Origin: Chloroflexota bacterium
GTDB taxonomy: Bacteria > Chloroflexota > Limnocylindria > Limnocylindrales > CSP1-4
DNA length: 64,000 nucleotides
NCBI GenBank assembly: GCA_021802825.1
Contig: JAJZRG010000001.1
Coordinates: 177,614-241,613 of the forward strand
Direction of reading: 5' to 3'
In this document: positions 33,551 to 41,838 of the stretch, piece after piece
How positions within the stretch are numbered: the stretch's first letter is position 1
Layout: each line of letters opens with the position of its first letter
The notes under the pieces: model-generated
What the model was told of the DNA's origin: nothing
Seen by the model: the letters and a program-made list of their open reading frames with translations, nothing else
The model's database searches: none
Position numbers and translations under genes: made by a program

Positions 33551-35119
33551 CTACGCGACATCGATGGCCTTCGCCGACGTAGGCCGCACCAGCAGGCTCC
33601 GGCTGGTCGCGCGCGAGTTAGCGAGCAGCCACACGCCGCCAGCCGCGATCCACACGGCGTCGAAGCCGAGCGCGACCAGGGTGTCGGTCTGCGTGGAGCC
33701 ACCGGCGCCGATCGAGAGCCCGACCACCGCGAGCAGCATCGCGAGGTTGGCCACCATCCCGGCCACGGGGACAAGGATGTGCTTGGCGAAGCTGCGCTCG
33801 GCGCGGTGCCAGAAGGCGAACACGACGATCAGGTTCGTCATGCCGTACACGAGGAACGTACCCACGTTCGAGGCGAGGATCGTCTGGAGCAGGTTGTCCG
33901 CGGAGAGCACGCCGTACGCCCCGATGAGCGCCGAGACGGCGGCGAGGGCGATGACGCCGTAGTGCGGCGTGGCGTACTTGCCGTGGAGCATGCCCAGCAG
34001 GCTCGGCATCTCCTTATCGCGGCCCATCACGTAGGTGATCCGGACGCCGGTGTTGAGGCAGGCGAGCGTCGTGCCGACGAGGGCCACCAGCACGGTGGCG
34101 GCGAGGACCATCGTCAGCGGCAGACCGGTACCGCCGAGCATCGTGTCGCCGATGAACCGCATCATGTCGCCGATCGGCGCGCCCGAGGCGGCCGCAGCCG
34201 CGTAGCCGTTGACCTGGGCGCCTGTTGCGTCGGTGGCGGTGAGGCTCGAGTTGACGAACAGGTTGGCCGACACGTACTCGAGCAGGTAGGCGATGCCGCC
34301 TTGGATGGCCAGCGAGAGCAGGACCGCGCGGCGCACGTCGCGCTTGGGGTTGATCGCCTCAGCGCCGAGGGCCGTGACGGATTCGAAGCCGACGAGGAGC
34401 AGGATCGCGATCGTCCCCTGGAACAGAACGTTGGTCATCGAGTGCGGGAGCACGACCGACGTGATGCCGTCGTGGACGTAGCCGGCGTCGGGGTGCGTGA
34501 GACGGAAGATGATCGCCAGGGCGGAGAACACGACCAGCGCGGTCAGCTGGATGACGTTGATCACGACTGCGGTCATGGTGGAGCCCGCGATGCCGCGGAA
34601 GGCGATGGCGCCGGTGATGGCCGCGAACAGCACGACGACCAGCACCTCGAGCGGCGTGGACAGCGTGATGCCGAACAGGCCGAGGATGTAGACGGCGAGG
34701 ACGCCGGTGAACGCCACCATGATCCCGGGGTAGATCCAGTAGTAGAGGTGCGAGACCCAGCCCACGATGAACTTGGCCAGGCGTGCGAACTTGTAGTGGG
34801 CCGCCTCCTCGCGCTCGAGGAACGCTGCCTCGGCGAAGTAGTAGGAGGAGCCGGCGCCGGCGTTCGTGTACAGGTTGGCGAGCTCCGAGTAGGAGAGTGC
34901 GGTCAGGAAGGCCAGGACGAGCGCGAAGAGCAGGCCAGGGAGCATGTCCAGTGCGGTGGTCGCGCCGCCCACCGACTGGAGGGACTGCGACTGGAACGTG
35001 GTCCACAGGAACGCTCCGGGAGCGATCAGCGCCATCGCGTTGATCGTCAGACCGGTGAGGCTCAGGGTTCGCTTCATCTCGCCCGCTCCGGCTGCAGGCG
35101 TCGTCGGCGCGGTCGCCAT
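33551..35119 (-). CDS. APC-family amino-acid permease
   Basis: A 522-residue membrane transporter with about twelve to thirteen helices. The start (KRTLSLTGLTINAMALIAPG) and the helix-1 region with ALIAPGAFLW fit the APC superfamily. So do SYSELANLYTNAGAGSSYYF in helix 2-3, GFESVTALGAEAINPKRDVR in helix 6 and GRDKEMPSLLGMLHGKYATP in the loop before helix 9. It imports amino acids or related compounds; substrate is not predictable. GGAGGATAGGAG precedes the ATG. It is not coupled to neighbours. Confidence 0.9.
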   Translation of the reverse strand: MATAPTTPAAGAGEMKRTLSLTGLTINAMALIAPGAFLWTTFQSQSLQSVGGATTALDMLPGLLFALVLAFLTALSYSELANLYTNAGAGSSYYFAEAAFLEREEAAHYKFARLAKFIVGWVSHLYYWIYPGIMVAFTGVLAVYILGLFGITLSTPLEVLVVVLFAAITGAIAFRGIAGSTMTAVVINVIQLTALVVFSALAIIFRLTHPDAGYVHDGITSVVLPHSMTNVLFQGTIAILLLVGFESVTALGAEAINPKRDVRRAVLLSLAIQGGIAYLLEYVSANLFVNSSLTATDATGAQVNGYAAAAASGAPIGDMMRFIGDTMLGGTGLPLTMVLAATVLVALVGTTLACLNTGVRITYVMGRDKEMPSLLGMLHGKYATPHYGVIALAAVSALIGAYGVLSADNLLQTILASNVGTFLVYGMTNLIVVFAFWHRAERSFAKHILVPVAGMVANLAMLLAVVGLSIGAGGSTQTDTLVALGFDAVWIAAGGVWLLANSRATSRSLLVRPTSAKAIDVA

Positions 35120-35325
35120 CGGTCGCTCCTATCCTCCTTGCCGGCGGCCCTTGCCGCCTCTATCCCAACCGTATGGGCGTCCGCGCGGGGCCCTCATGGA
35201 GGAAGCCGGGAGAATCGGATGCGGCACGGTTGCGGCGGCGTGTGCATTCGGGCGGCGGCCGCGCACCGGGCGAGTTGCGCCGGCGACCGTCGGGCCGGTA
35301 GTGGCGGACACCGCGGCAGGCTGTC

Positions 35326-35371
35326 GGCGGTGGGGCCGGACGGTGCCTGGCGGTGCGGCCGGACGGCGCCT
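35326..35371 (+). repeat. 23-bp tandem repeat, two units
   Basis: Units 35326-35348 and 35349-35371 share GGCGGTG(G/C)GGCCGGACGG then (T/C)GCCT. They end at the stop codon of the response-regulator gene. Confidence 0.6.
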
Positions 35372-36128
35372 ATCGGAACGATTCGGCGCCCGTCACCCGC
35401 AGCGCGTAGCCCGTGGACCGAACGTTGCGCAGGCCGGGGTGCCCGGCGCCGATCAGCTTCGCGTTGAGGTGCGTCAGGTGCGTGCGGAGGAGGTCCGCGT
35501 CGGCGTCGGGGCGCCCCGGCCACACGGCGCGCAGGAGGGTCCGATGGTCCACCACGTCGCCGCGGCGCAGCGCAATGAGGACCAGCAGCTCGAACTCGGT
35601 GGGCGTGAGCGCCAGCCGCTGCTCACGGATGCGGGCCTCGCGGCGGCCAGGATCGACCAGGAGGCCGTCGGGGAGGGGACCGGACGGCGGCGTCTGGCTG
35701 GGCCCGCCCGCGCGGCGCAGCAGCGCGCGCAGCCGGGCCAGCAGCTCGGGCGGGCGGAACGCGGCGTTGATCACGTCGTCGGCGCCGGCGTCGAGCAGCG
35801 CGACCACTGCACGATCGTCGGGGCGGGCCGACAGGGCAAGGATCGGCAGGCGGACGCGGCCGAGGATCCTCGGGATCAGCTCCACCGCCGGGCCGTCGCC
35901 CAGGCGCTCGCCCACGATGACGAGGTCAGGTGCCTCGTCGGCGACGCGCGCGAGTGCCGCCGCACCCCGGTAGGCTGTGACCGCTTCCATGCCCGCCTCG
36001 CCCAGCACGTGGACGATCTCGCCCACCCGGGCGGGATCGCCGTGGGCGACCAGCACGCGGATGCGAGCGTCCGCGACCCTGACGAGCCCCTGCCATGCGA
36101 CCACGTCCCCCTCCCGGGACGCGCTCAC
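35370..36128 (-). CDS. OmpR-type response regulator with degenerate receiver
   Basis: A 252-residue two-domain protein. Residues 22-140 have receiver architecture (RIRVLVAHGDPARVGEIVHV, PDLVIVGERLGDG, LPILALSARPDD). But the acidic pocket is lost (normally DD, here HG) and the phosphate-accepting Asp is Gly73. Residues 155-245 are an intact winged helix (LTPTEFELLVLIALRRGDVV, then VRSTGYALRV). It should bind DNA but cannot be phosphorylated in the usual way, and no sensor kinase gene is adjacent. The start is a GTG at 36128; downstream GTG codons near residue 9 are alternatives. Confidence 0.82.
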   Translation of the reverse strand: MSASREGDVVAWQGLVRVADARIRVLVAHGDPARVGEIVHVLGEAGMEAVTAYRGAAALARVADEAPDLVIVGERLGDGPAVELIPRILGRVRLPILALSARPDDRAVVALLDAGADDVINAAFRPPELLARLRALLRRAGGPSQTPPSGPLPDGLLVDPGRREARIREQRLALTPTEFELLVLIALRRGDVVDHRTLLRAVWPGRPDADADLLRTHLTHLNAKLIGAGHPGLRNVRSTGYALRVTGAESFR

Positions 36129-36304
36129 CTGGGCGCGGCCACGAGGGCGCCGCGAGACTCGCCAGGGCTCCGGCCCAGGCGAGGCCGGCGCGGCCCCCCG
36201 GTCGTCGTCAGCACGGCGGCGTCTCTCCTCGGGTTGGCGTCGCGGGCGGCTGGAGCACGCCGCCCCCCGGTCGCGCAGCGTAGCCGCCCGCGGGGCGGCG
36301 GTCT

Positions 36305-36319
36305 ATCACGGCGCGTGAT
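36305..36319. promoter_or_regulatory. palindrome, possible operator
   Basis: ATCACG-GCG-CGTGAT, perfect 6-bp arms. It lies in the divergent region between the degenerate response regulator and the LysM gene and might be bound by that regulator. Confidence 0.3.
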
Positions 36320-36422
36320 CGGGCCGGTTGCGCATGGATTGCGGGAACCCGAGCCCCGGGGTCGCCGCGGCGCCCGCCATCGTCCGCCCGCGCTCCGGCG
36401 CGACCGCGCCGCGACAGACGGG

Positions 36423-36428
36423 TATGAT
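36423..36428 (+). promoter_or_regulatory. -10 box of the LysM gene
   Basis: TATGAT, 7 nt before the ATG at 36436. It overlaps the other ATG at 36424 and so decides the start. Confidence 0.55.
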
Positions 36429-36435
36429 CCCGACG

Positions 36436-37806
36436 ATGACCGACCGAGGGATCCCGAGCACCGACGGCGCCCCCGCCTGCCCGTTCGTCGCCTTCGAGGA
36501 TGACCGCGACGCCCGCTCCACGGCGCCCGACCACCGGCACCGCTGCTTCGCGGAGCCAGTGCCCGCGCCGCGCGCGATCGCGCACCAGGACGCGTACTGC
36601 CTGTCGCCCGCTTTCGCGGTCTGCCCTGCATTCCAGGACTGGGCGAAGCGCGAGGCCGCGGCCGCCCGCCCCGCGCCCGCCTCCACGGCGCCTGCCGTCT
36701 GGCAGCGCGAACGTGAGGAGGACACATCCCGCCCTCTGCCGCTGCCCCCGGTCGAGCGCGGGCCGCGCCACGCCCCACTCAGCAGTGCGCAGCCCATCCC
36801 GCCGCGTCGCGTGCCGCCCCGGGACTGGGCCGCGCCGCCGCCCTGGATGTCGGACGACGGGGCCGAGGAGGACGACGCAGAAGACAGCCCGCCGACGGAG
36901 GCACCGGGCGCCATCGCGGGTTGGAATTCCAGTAGCGTTGCTGGCGCCGCAGGTGCGGCTGCTGCCTTGGGCGGGGCCGCCGCGGCTCGCCACTGGGCCG
37001 AGGACGGGCAGCGCGACGTCCGGGATGAGCGACGAAGCGAGGGACGCGGCCTTGCCGACAGCCCCGCAGCCCGCCTCGCCGGGCCCGATCCCAGCCTGCC
37101 GGCCCCCGCCCGACCGCTGGCCTCGTGGGCGGCGGCAGGTGCCCTCGAGCCGGACGACGATGACGACGCGGCGTTCCGGCCCGTCCGCCAGCTGCCCCCC
37201 AGCAGGCCTGCGTCGGCGCGGCCCACACCGCCCCAACCGGGCCGGCCCAAGCCGGAACCGCTGCGCGCCCAGTCGACTCGGGACGGAGCGAAGCCGGCAC
37301 CGCTCGAGGCCCAGGAGCTGTTCGGCCCGGCCTGGGAGCGACCGCGCCGCTACGAGGCGTACCCGTCGCTGCGAACCCGCGTCGGCCTGCCGTCGCTCGC
37401 TGGCTTCTCGCGGCTGGGGATCGCCGCCGGTGCGCTCGTTCTGGCTGCGCTGCTGCTGTTCTTCATCTCGCCGATGCTCCTCGGGCTGGGCAAGCACCCC
37501 GCGACGCAGTCGTCGGCTGGGGCCTCGCAGTCGGCGTCCGCGTCGCCGTCGGTCACCCCCCAGCCCACCGTCGCGGCGCCGACGTCGTTCGTCTACACGG
37601 TGGTCGCGGGTGACACGCTGAGCAAGATCGCCGCGCGCAACGGCGTGACCGTCAAGGCGATCCTCGCCGCGAACCCGCAGATCAAGAACCAGAACTCGAT
37701 CAAGATCGGCGACCAGATCACCATCCCGCCCAGGGGAGCGGGGGCGTCGGGCGCGGTCACGGGCGCCTCGCCCTCGGCCGTCAGCGGGGCGTCGCCGTCC
37801 CAGTAG
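36436..37806 (+). CDS. LysM membrane protein with Cys/His-rich N-terminal motif
   Basis: A 456-residue protein. The first ~65 residues contain a Cys/His pattern (ACPFVAFEDDRDAR, HRHRC, DAYCLSPAFAVCPAF) that looks like a small zinc site. I recall similar N-termini on other Chloroflexota LysM proteins. About 250 residues of Pro/Ala/Glu-rich disordered sequence follow, then one membrane helix (LGIAAGALVLAALLLFFISP). A Ser/Thr/Pro linker leads to a single LysM domain (FVYTVVAGDTLSKIAARNGV, with ILAANPQI and IKIGDQITIP), and a short Ser/Ala tail. Topology is probably N-terminus inside and LysM outside on the envelope. The start is fixed by the TATGAT box. Confidence 0.75.
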   Translation: MTDRGIPSTDGAPACPFVAFEDDRDARSTAPDHRHRCFAEPVPAPRAIAHQDAYCLSPAFAVCPAFQDWAKREAAAARPAPASTAPAVWQREREEDTSRPLPLPPVERGPRHAPLSSAQPIPPRRVPPRDWAAPPPWMSDDGAEEDDAEDSPPTEAPGAIAGWNSSSVAGAAGAAAALGGAAAARHWAEDGQRDVRDERRSEGRGLADSPAARLAGPDPSLPAPARPLASWAAAGALEPDDDDDAAFRPVRQLPPSRPASARPTPPQPGRPKPEPLRAQSTRDGAKPAPLEAQELFGPAWERPRRYEAYPSLRTRVGLPSLAGFSRLGIAAGALVLAALLLFFISPMLLGLGKHPATQSSAGASQSASASPSVTPQPTVAAPTSFVYTVVAGDTLSKIAARNGVTVKAILAANPQIKNQNSIKIGDQITIPPRGAGASGAVTGASPSAVSGASPSQ

Positions 37807-37857
37807 CGCACAGACGGGGCGAGCAGGCCCGCTCAGGCGGCGCGCCGCGAACCGAAG

Positions 37858-38193
37858 CTACCTGGTGCGCGGCGCGAGGTTGATCGAGGTGATCTTGCCG
37901 GCCTCGACCCGGAACTGGGCGTCGAGCGCCTGACTCGGCGCACCGGGCCGGACGACGATCAGGTCCGCCTGGTATGTGTTGCCCATGTCGCGGACCTCGC
38001 CCGGGACCATCCTGAGGCCCTTGTCGGCACGCAGGAACCAGCCGCTCACCTGGTCGATGCCGCGCAGGGTCCGCGAGTTGTCGCCGACGTGGACGCGCAG
38101 CTCGCATCGCTCGTCCATCAGCGCGACCGCGCCCTGCACGTCGCCGCCGTTCAGCAGCTCGAAGAAGATCTCCATGGTGTCGGTGGCTCCCAT
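37858..38193 (-). CDS. SnoaL/NTF2-like small protein
   Basis: A 111-residue protein with the cone-shaped NTF2-like pattern: TMEIFFELLNGGDVQGAVAL, then LMDERCELRVHVGDNSRTLR, GIDQVSGWFLRADKG, and strands QADLIVV, LDAQFRV and KITSINLAPRTR. Such proteins serve as small enzymes or binding domains; no catalytic set can be named here. The ATG at 38193 is supported by a TAAACT box 7 nt upstream. Confidence 0.65.
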   Translation of the reverse strand: MGATDTMEIFFELLNGGDVQGAVALMDERCELRVHVGDNSRTLRGIDQVSGWFLRADKGLRMVPGEVRDMGNTYQADLIVVRPGAPSQALDAQFRVEAGKITSINLAPRTR

Positions 38194-38200
38194 GGGCGGG

Positions 38201-38206
38201 AGTTTA
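38201..38206 (-). promoter_or_regulatory. -10 box of the SnoaL-like gene
   Basis: TAAACT on the minus strand, 7 nt before the ATG at 38193; leaderless arrangement. Confidence 0.45.
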
Positions 38207-38356
38207 CCGGTGCCAGCCGATGCGCGGAGCGGGTGCGGGGCGGGCAGATCGGCCGCGGCGTCAGCGTCTGCGACTCGGTTCGGTCGATGACGAGCGGCGC
38301 GAGGGGGCGGTTGGTACGGCGGCGGTGACCGCCCTCGGTACGTCCCCCCGCACCGA

Positions 38357-39667
38357 CTACCGTCCGGTCAGGTGCCCGCGCGGCCGCCCCAGCACGAGCG
38401 AGCCGTCGGCCTCCAGCAGGACCTGCGGGATGGCGGGCCGGCCGTTGTAGGTCGAGGCCATGGATGCGCCGTAGGCGCCGGTACCGGCGATCGCGATGAG
38501 GTCGTCGCGCCGGATGGGCGGCAGGTCGTGGGTGCCGAAGGTGTCGGTGCCCTCGCAGATCGGGCCGTCCACCCGGGCGGGGTCGACGGCGGAAGCTCGC
38601 AGTGCACCCGTGTCAAGGGAGCGCCCCAGTGAGGTCAGCGCCCGGATCTCGTGGTGGGCGCCGTAGAGCATCGGCCGGATGAGCTCGGTCATGCCCGCGT
38701 CGATCACGACCACCCGACCCCATCCCGGCCGCTCCCGGACGTGGAGCACTCGAGCCACGATAAGCCCGGCGCGTGCCACGAGGAACCGCCCGGGCTCCGT
38801 GGCCAGGCGACGTGGGAGCCGCGCCGAGGGGATGGACGCCAGGAGCCGCGACGCCTCCTCGGCGAAGCGCGCCGGCGTCGGGACGGCGCCCGGCGCTCCG
38901 ACCGGGAAGCCCCCGCCCACGTCGAGCGTGTCCATGCCCGGCCGGCCCGCCGCGAGCAGCGCGAGCAACGCGAGCCCCCGTCGGACCGCGTCGCGCCAGG
39001 CATCCACGGCACCGAGCTGCGACCCCACGTGGAGGTGGACGCCGCGGATCGCGAGCGACCCCGCCTCCGGGGTCGCCGCCACCGCCGCCGAGAGCTCAGT
39101 CTCGGTCATCCCGAACTTGCTGGCGCCATGACCCACGGCCAGGCCCGCGTGTGTCTCGGGCGACACGTCGGGATTGAGGCGTAGCAATACGTCGAGCGGC
39201 GGCCGTCCGCCGCGCCCCAGCCCGGCCCGCTCGGCCAGCCGGGCCAGCGCGTTCAGCTCCTCGGCGCTCTCGACCGCGACCCAGCGCAGCGGCACGCCGT
39301 CTGCGGCTGCGCGCACGGCCGCCCTGAGGTCACCCGCACTCTTGCCGATCCCCTCGAGCGTGACGCGTCTGTTGGGGAGCCCCGCCCGCCGAGCCGCCGC
39401 CCACTCGCCGCGGGAGACCACGTTCGCGTCCAGGCCCAGCGCGGCCAGCCGCTCGACGACCGCCGGCACGTCGTTCGCCTTGAGTGAGTACGCGCGCTGC
39501 CAAGGATCGGGGAAGGCGGCGCGGAGCTCGCCGGCGGCGTCGGCCAGCGCCTGGACAGCCGTCACCCCGACCGGCGTGCCGAAGCGCGCCGCGGCCGCGC
39601 GGAGACGGTCGGCAGGGGCCGCGAGATGGGCCGGCCCCCCGTTCGGGTCGGCGCCTGCCGCGCCCAC
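38357..39667 (-). CDS. lysA: diaminopimelate decarboxylase-family enzyme
   Basis: A 436-residue PLP enzyme that makes lysine from meso-diaminopimelate. It has the PLP lysine in AYSLKANDVPAVVERLA, HLHVGSQLGAVDAWRD, the LDVGGGFP phosphate loop, LATEPGRFLVARAG, and VIDAGMTELIRPMLYGAHH. The substrate region is ICEGTDTFGTHDLPPIRRDD, then AGTGAYGASMASTYNGRP. The order and spacing fit the DapDC group rather than ornithine decarboxylase. The GTG at 39667 is 2 nt after the stop of the holin-like gene, so it is coupled. The first ~35 residues are less conserved. Lysine riboswitch elements were not seen. Confidence 0.88.
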   Translation of the reverse strand: MGAAGADPNGGPAHLAAPADRLRAAAARFGTPVGVTAVQALADAAGELRAAFPDPWQRAYSLKANDVPAVVERLAALGLDANVVSRGEWAAARRAGLPNRRVTLEGIGKSAGDLRAAVRAAADGVPLRWVAVESAEELNALARLAERAGLGRGGRPPLDVLLRLNPDVSPETHAGLAVGHGASKFGMTETELSAAVAATPEAGSLAIRGVHLHVGSQLGAVDAWRDAVRRGLALLALLAAGRPGMDTLDVGGGFPVGAPGAVPTPARFAEEASRLLASIPSARLPRRLATEPGRFLVARAGLIVARVLHVRERPGWGRVVVIDAGMTELIRPMLYGAHHEIRALTSLGRSLDTGALRASAVDPARVDGPICEGTDTFGTHDLPPIRRDDLIAIAGTGAYGASMASTYNGRPAIPQVLLEADGSLVLGRPRGHLTGR

Positions 39668-39669
39668 GG

Positions 39670-40059
39670 TCAGTCCTTCACCACCATGCCCACGATCGCG
39701 GTCAGGATGCCCAGCGCGATCGATGCCACGGCGGCGATGCCGATGACGTCGAACGTCAGCGCGCCCTTGGGCCAGCCCGCGATCGTGAACCCGAAGTGCA
39801 GGTAGACGTCGGACACCCACGCCACGCCCATGAACAGGGCGATGTTGATGACGATGCCGAACAGGCCCATCGACATCATGTTGATCGGGAACGAGAGCAG
39901 CTTGACGACCGGCTTGATGAACCCGTTCACGATGCCGAACAGGGCGGCGATGATGGCGAGGTGGACATAGTTGTTGTCCCACCGCACCTGGGGCAGGACC
40001 AGCGTCAGGATGGCGAACGCGATCGCCGTGGCGGCGATGCCGAGCACGAGCCCCTTCAT
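39670..40059 (-). CDS. phage holin family (4-helix) membrane protein
   Basis: A 129-residue protein with four hydrophobic helices, of the Phage_holin_4_2-like family common in bacterial chromosomes. It starts KGLVLGIAATAIAFAILTLV, then HLAIIAALFGIVNGFIKPVV, KLLSFPINMMSMGLFGIVIN and a final helix ending GMVVKD. The conserved NGFIKPVVKLLSFPIN loop is clear. Chromosomal members are not tied to lysis; function is unknown. GGAGG lies 8 nt before the ATG. It precedes lysA with a 2-nt gap. Confidence 0.85.
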   Translation of the reverse strand: MKGLVLGIAATAIAFAILTLVLPQVRWDNNYVHLAIIAALFGIVNGFIKPVVKLLSFPINMMSMGLFGIVINIALFMGVAWVSDVYLHFGFTIAGWPKGALTFDVIGIAAVASIALGILTAIVGMVVKD

Positions 40060-40268
40060 GCAGGTTCCTCCGAGCGGTGGACGATGCGCCCGCCGACCAG
40101 GGTGGCGACGGCTGTCGTGCCGATGATCGCAGACGCGCCCTCCGGGAGGGGCTCCGAGACCGGTGTTCCCCCTGCCGTTTTCGGGTGACGACAGGGGGCC
40201 CGGGCGTGGCGAAGCCCGTCGGTGGTGGTGTCCGAGGGCGAGTAGCGGGCGCCGGCAGCCCCGAGCGC

Positions 40269-40274
40269 TAGACT
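40269..40274 (+). promoter_or_regulatory. -10 box of the DUF885 gene
   Basis: TAGACT; here the leader is about 40 nt and GGGAG precedes the GTG at 40317, so this gene is not leaderless. Confidence 0.4.
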
Positions 40275-40316
40275 CGGCCGCACCAGCCACCCCTTCCATG
40301 CTCCATCGGGAGACCC

Positions 40317-41327
40317 GTGACCGCCTTCGACGACCTCGCTGCGCGCTTCCTCGACGAGCTGTTCGCCGCTGACCCCGTCACCGCGACGATGATCGGGGAC
40401 CACCGCTTCGACGGGCGCTGGCCCGACACGTCGGACGCGGGGCGGCTCGCGCGCCTCGCCCTGTACGAGCGCTGGTCGGGCGTCTTCGGGGCGCTCGAGC
40501 CGGCATCGCTCACGGCCGACGAGCGGATCGACCGCGACCTCGTCCTGGGCGAGCTCGCGCGCTACCGGTTTTTCGAGGCGGAGCTGCGCGAGGACGCCTG
40601 GGACCCGCTCGGCTGGGTCTACCTCGTGGGCGCCGGGCTGCACGCGCTCATCGCCCGCGACTTCGCGCCGCTCGCGATCCGCCTCGCCGACCTCGCGTCG
40701 CGGCTCGAGGGCGTGCCCCGGATTATCGCCAACGCACAGTCCGTCATCGGCTCCCACCCGACCCGCCAGGTGTCCCGGCTCCACGCCCGCGTCGCCGGGG
40801 AGCGGCTCGGCGGGGTGGCGGCGCTGGGCGACGAGGCGGTCGCCATGGGCGAGGCGGCCGAGCCGGGCGATGGCGAGGTTGCTGCGATCCTGCCGCGGCT
40901 CCGGGCTGCCAACGACACGGCCAAGGCGGCGCTCGACGTCATTGGCGGCCACCTGCGCACGGAGGTCCCGGTGCGGGCGCAGGGGCCGGCCGAGCTCGGC
41001 CGAGAGCTCTACGCGGCCAAGCTGCGCTACACGCTGGCCGACCCGGCGGCAACCCCCGAGGCCATCCTCGCCCGGGCCGAGCGCGAGTACTCCGTCGTCC
41101 GCGCCGAGATGGTCCGGCTCGCCCGTGAGATATGGCCGCAGTGGTGCCCGGAACGGGCGATGCCGGCTGACGAAGGGACGCTGGTGCGGGCCGTGCTCGA
41201 CGCTGTGGCACTGGAACACCCCAAGGCGGACGAGCTCGTCGACGTCTGCCGCGGGCTCGTCGCCGACATCGAGGCGTTCTGCCGAGAGCACGACGTCATC
41301 GGCCTCGCGGACGACCCGCTCGAGGTG
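40317..41327 (+). pseudogene. DUF885 family protein, C-terminal part deleted
   Basis: From GTG 40317 (GGGAG upstream) about 337 residues match DUF885 proteins: FDDLAARFLDELFAADPVTA, TMIGDHRFDGRWPD, LGWVYLVGAGLHALIARDF, EGVPRIIANAQSVIG and ILARAEREYSVVRAEM. The match ends at DDPLEV (41327). The family usually continues about 200 residues more, including its HExxH-like metal motif, which is absent. Reading on in frame gives 71 residues of Arg-rich sequence to a stop at 41540. Another frame there encodes a GNAT acetyltransferase body. So the 3' part appears lost by a deletion that fused two genes out of frame. Confidence 0.7.
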
Positions 41328-41331
41328 CACC

Positions 41332-41763
41332 TGGCACGACCACGCCGTGCGCGAGTACGCAGCTGGGCACGTCGAGACGGGGAACTGGCCGGCCGAGGGG
41401 GCCGTCGAGCGCTCCCGCGCCGAGTTCGATCGGCTCCTCCCCAACGGCCTCGAGACGCCGGGTCAGACGCTCTGGTCGATCCAGGACGCCGGCCAGCACG
41501 TCGGCATGCTGTGGGTCGGGCCCCGTCCCGGTGTCCTTGACGCGCTCTGGATCTGGGACATCGAGATCGAGCCCGAGGCGCGCGGCCGGGGGTACGGCCA
41601 GGCCGCGCTCGAGGGACTCCACCTCTGGGCCCGCGAGCAGGGCTATCGGCGGGTCGGGCTGCACGTGTTCGGCTCCAACGAGGTGGCCCGTCGGCTGTAC
41701 GAGCGGACCGGCTACGCGATCACGGACGTGACGATGGACAAGCGGCTCGACGGCGAGCGCTGA
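41332..41763 (+). pseudogene. GNAT acetyltransferase, N-terminally truncated
   Basis: In a different frame from the DUF885 gene, and starting right at its breakpoint, the sequence reads WHDHAVREYAAGHVETGNWP and continues as a normal GNAT protein. It has LLPNGLETPGQTLWSIQDAG, VGMLWVGPRPG, the acetyl-CoA motif EARGRGYGQAALEGL, and GLHVFGSNEVARRLYERTGY. Relatives begin about 20 residues earlier, so the true start is missing. A GTG at 41347 could give a shorter product of 138 residues, but no ribosome-binding site precedes it. The body is intact and may have been functional recently. Confidence 0.65.
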
Positions 41764-41793
41764 GCGCCAAACCCGGTCGGGGGTCGCCGTTTG

Positions 41794-41826
41794 TTCGGAT
41801 GATCCGAAAAGTGCCCGCCTGGCGGG
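41794..41826 (-). terminator. hairpin plus T-run after the GH13 gene
   Basis: On the minus strand CCCGC-CAG-GCGGG (41814-41826) is followed by CACTTTTCGG, 12 nt past the GH13 stop. A second palindrome, TTCGGAT-C-ATCCGAA (41794-41808), follows and may serve the plus-strand gene. Confidence 0.5.
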
Positions 41827-41838
41827 GTCGAACGGGCG

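Larger units (their letters stand above)
36129..36435 (+). other. divergent spacer between response regulator and LysM genes
   Basis: 307 bp without a credible gene. It holds a perfect short palindrome (36305-36319) and, at its end, the -10 box of the LysM gene. Confidence 0.4.

Noticed and set aside
32633..35467. 944-residue plus-strand frame
   Set aside because: It is antisense to the PP2C and APC permease genes and lacks any domain.
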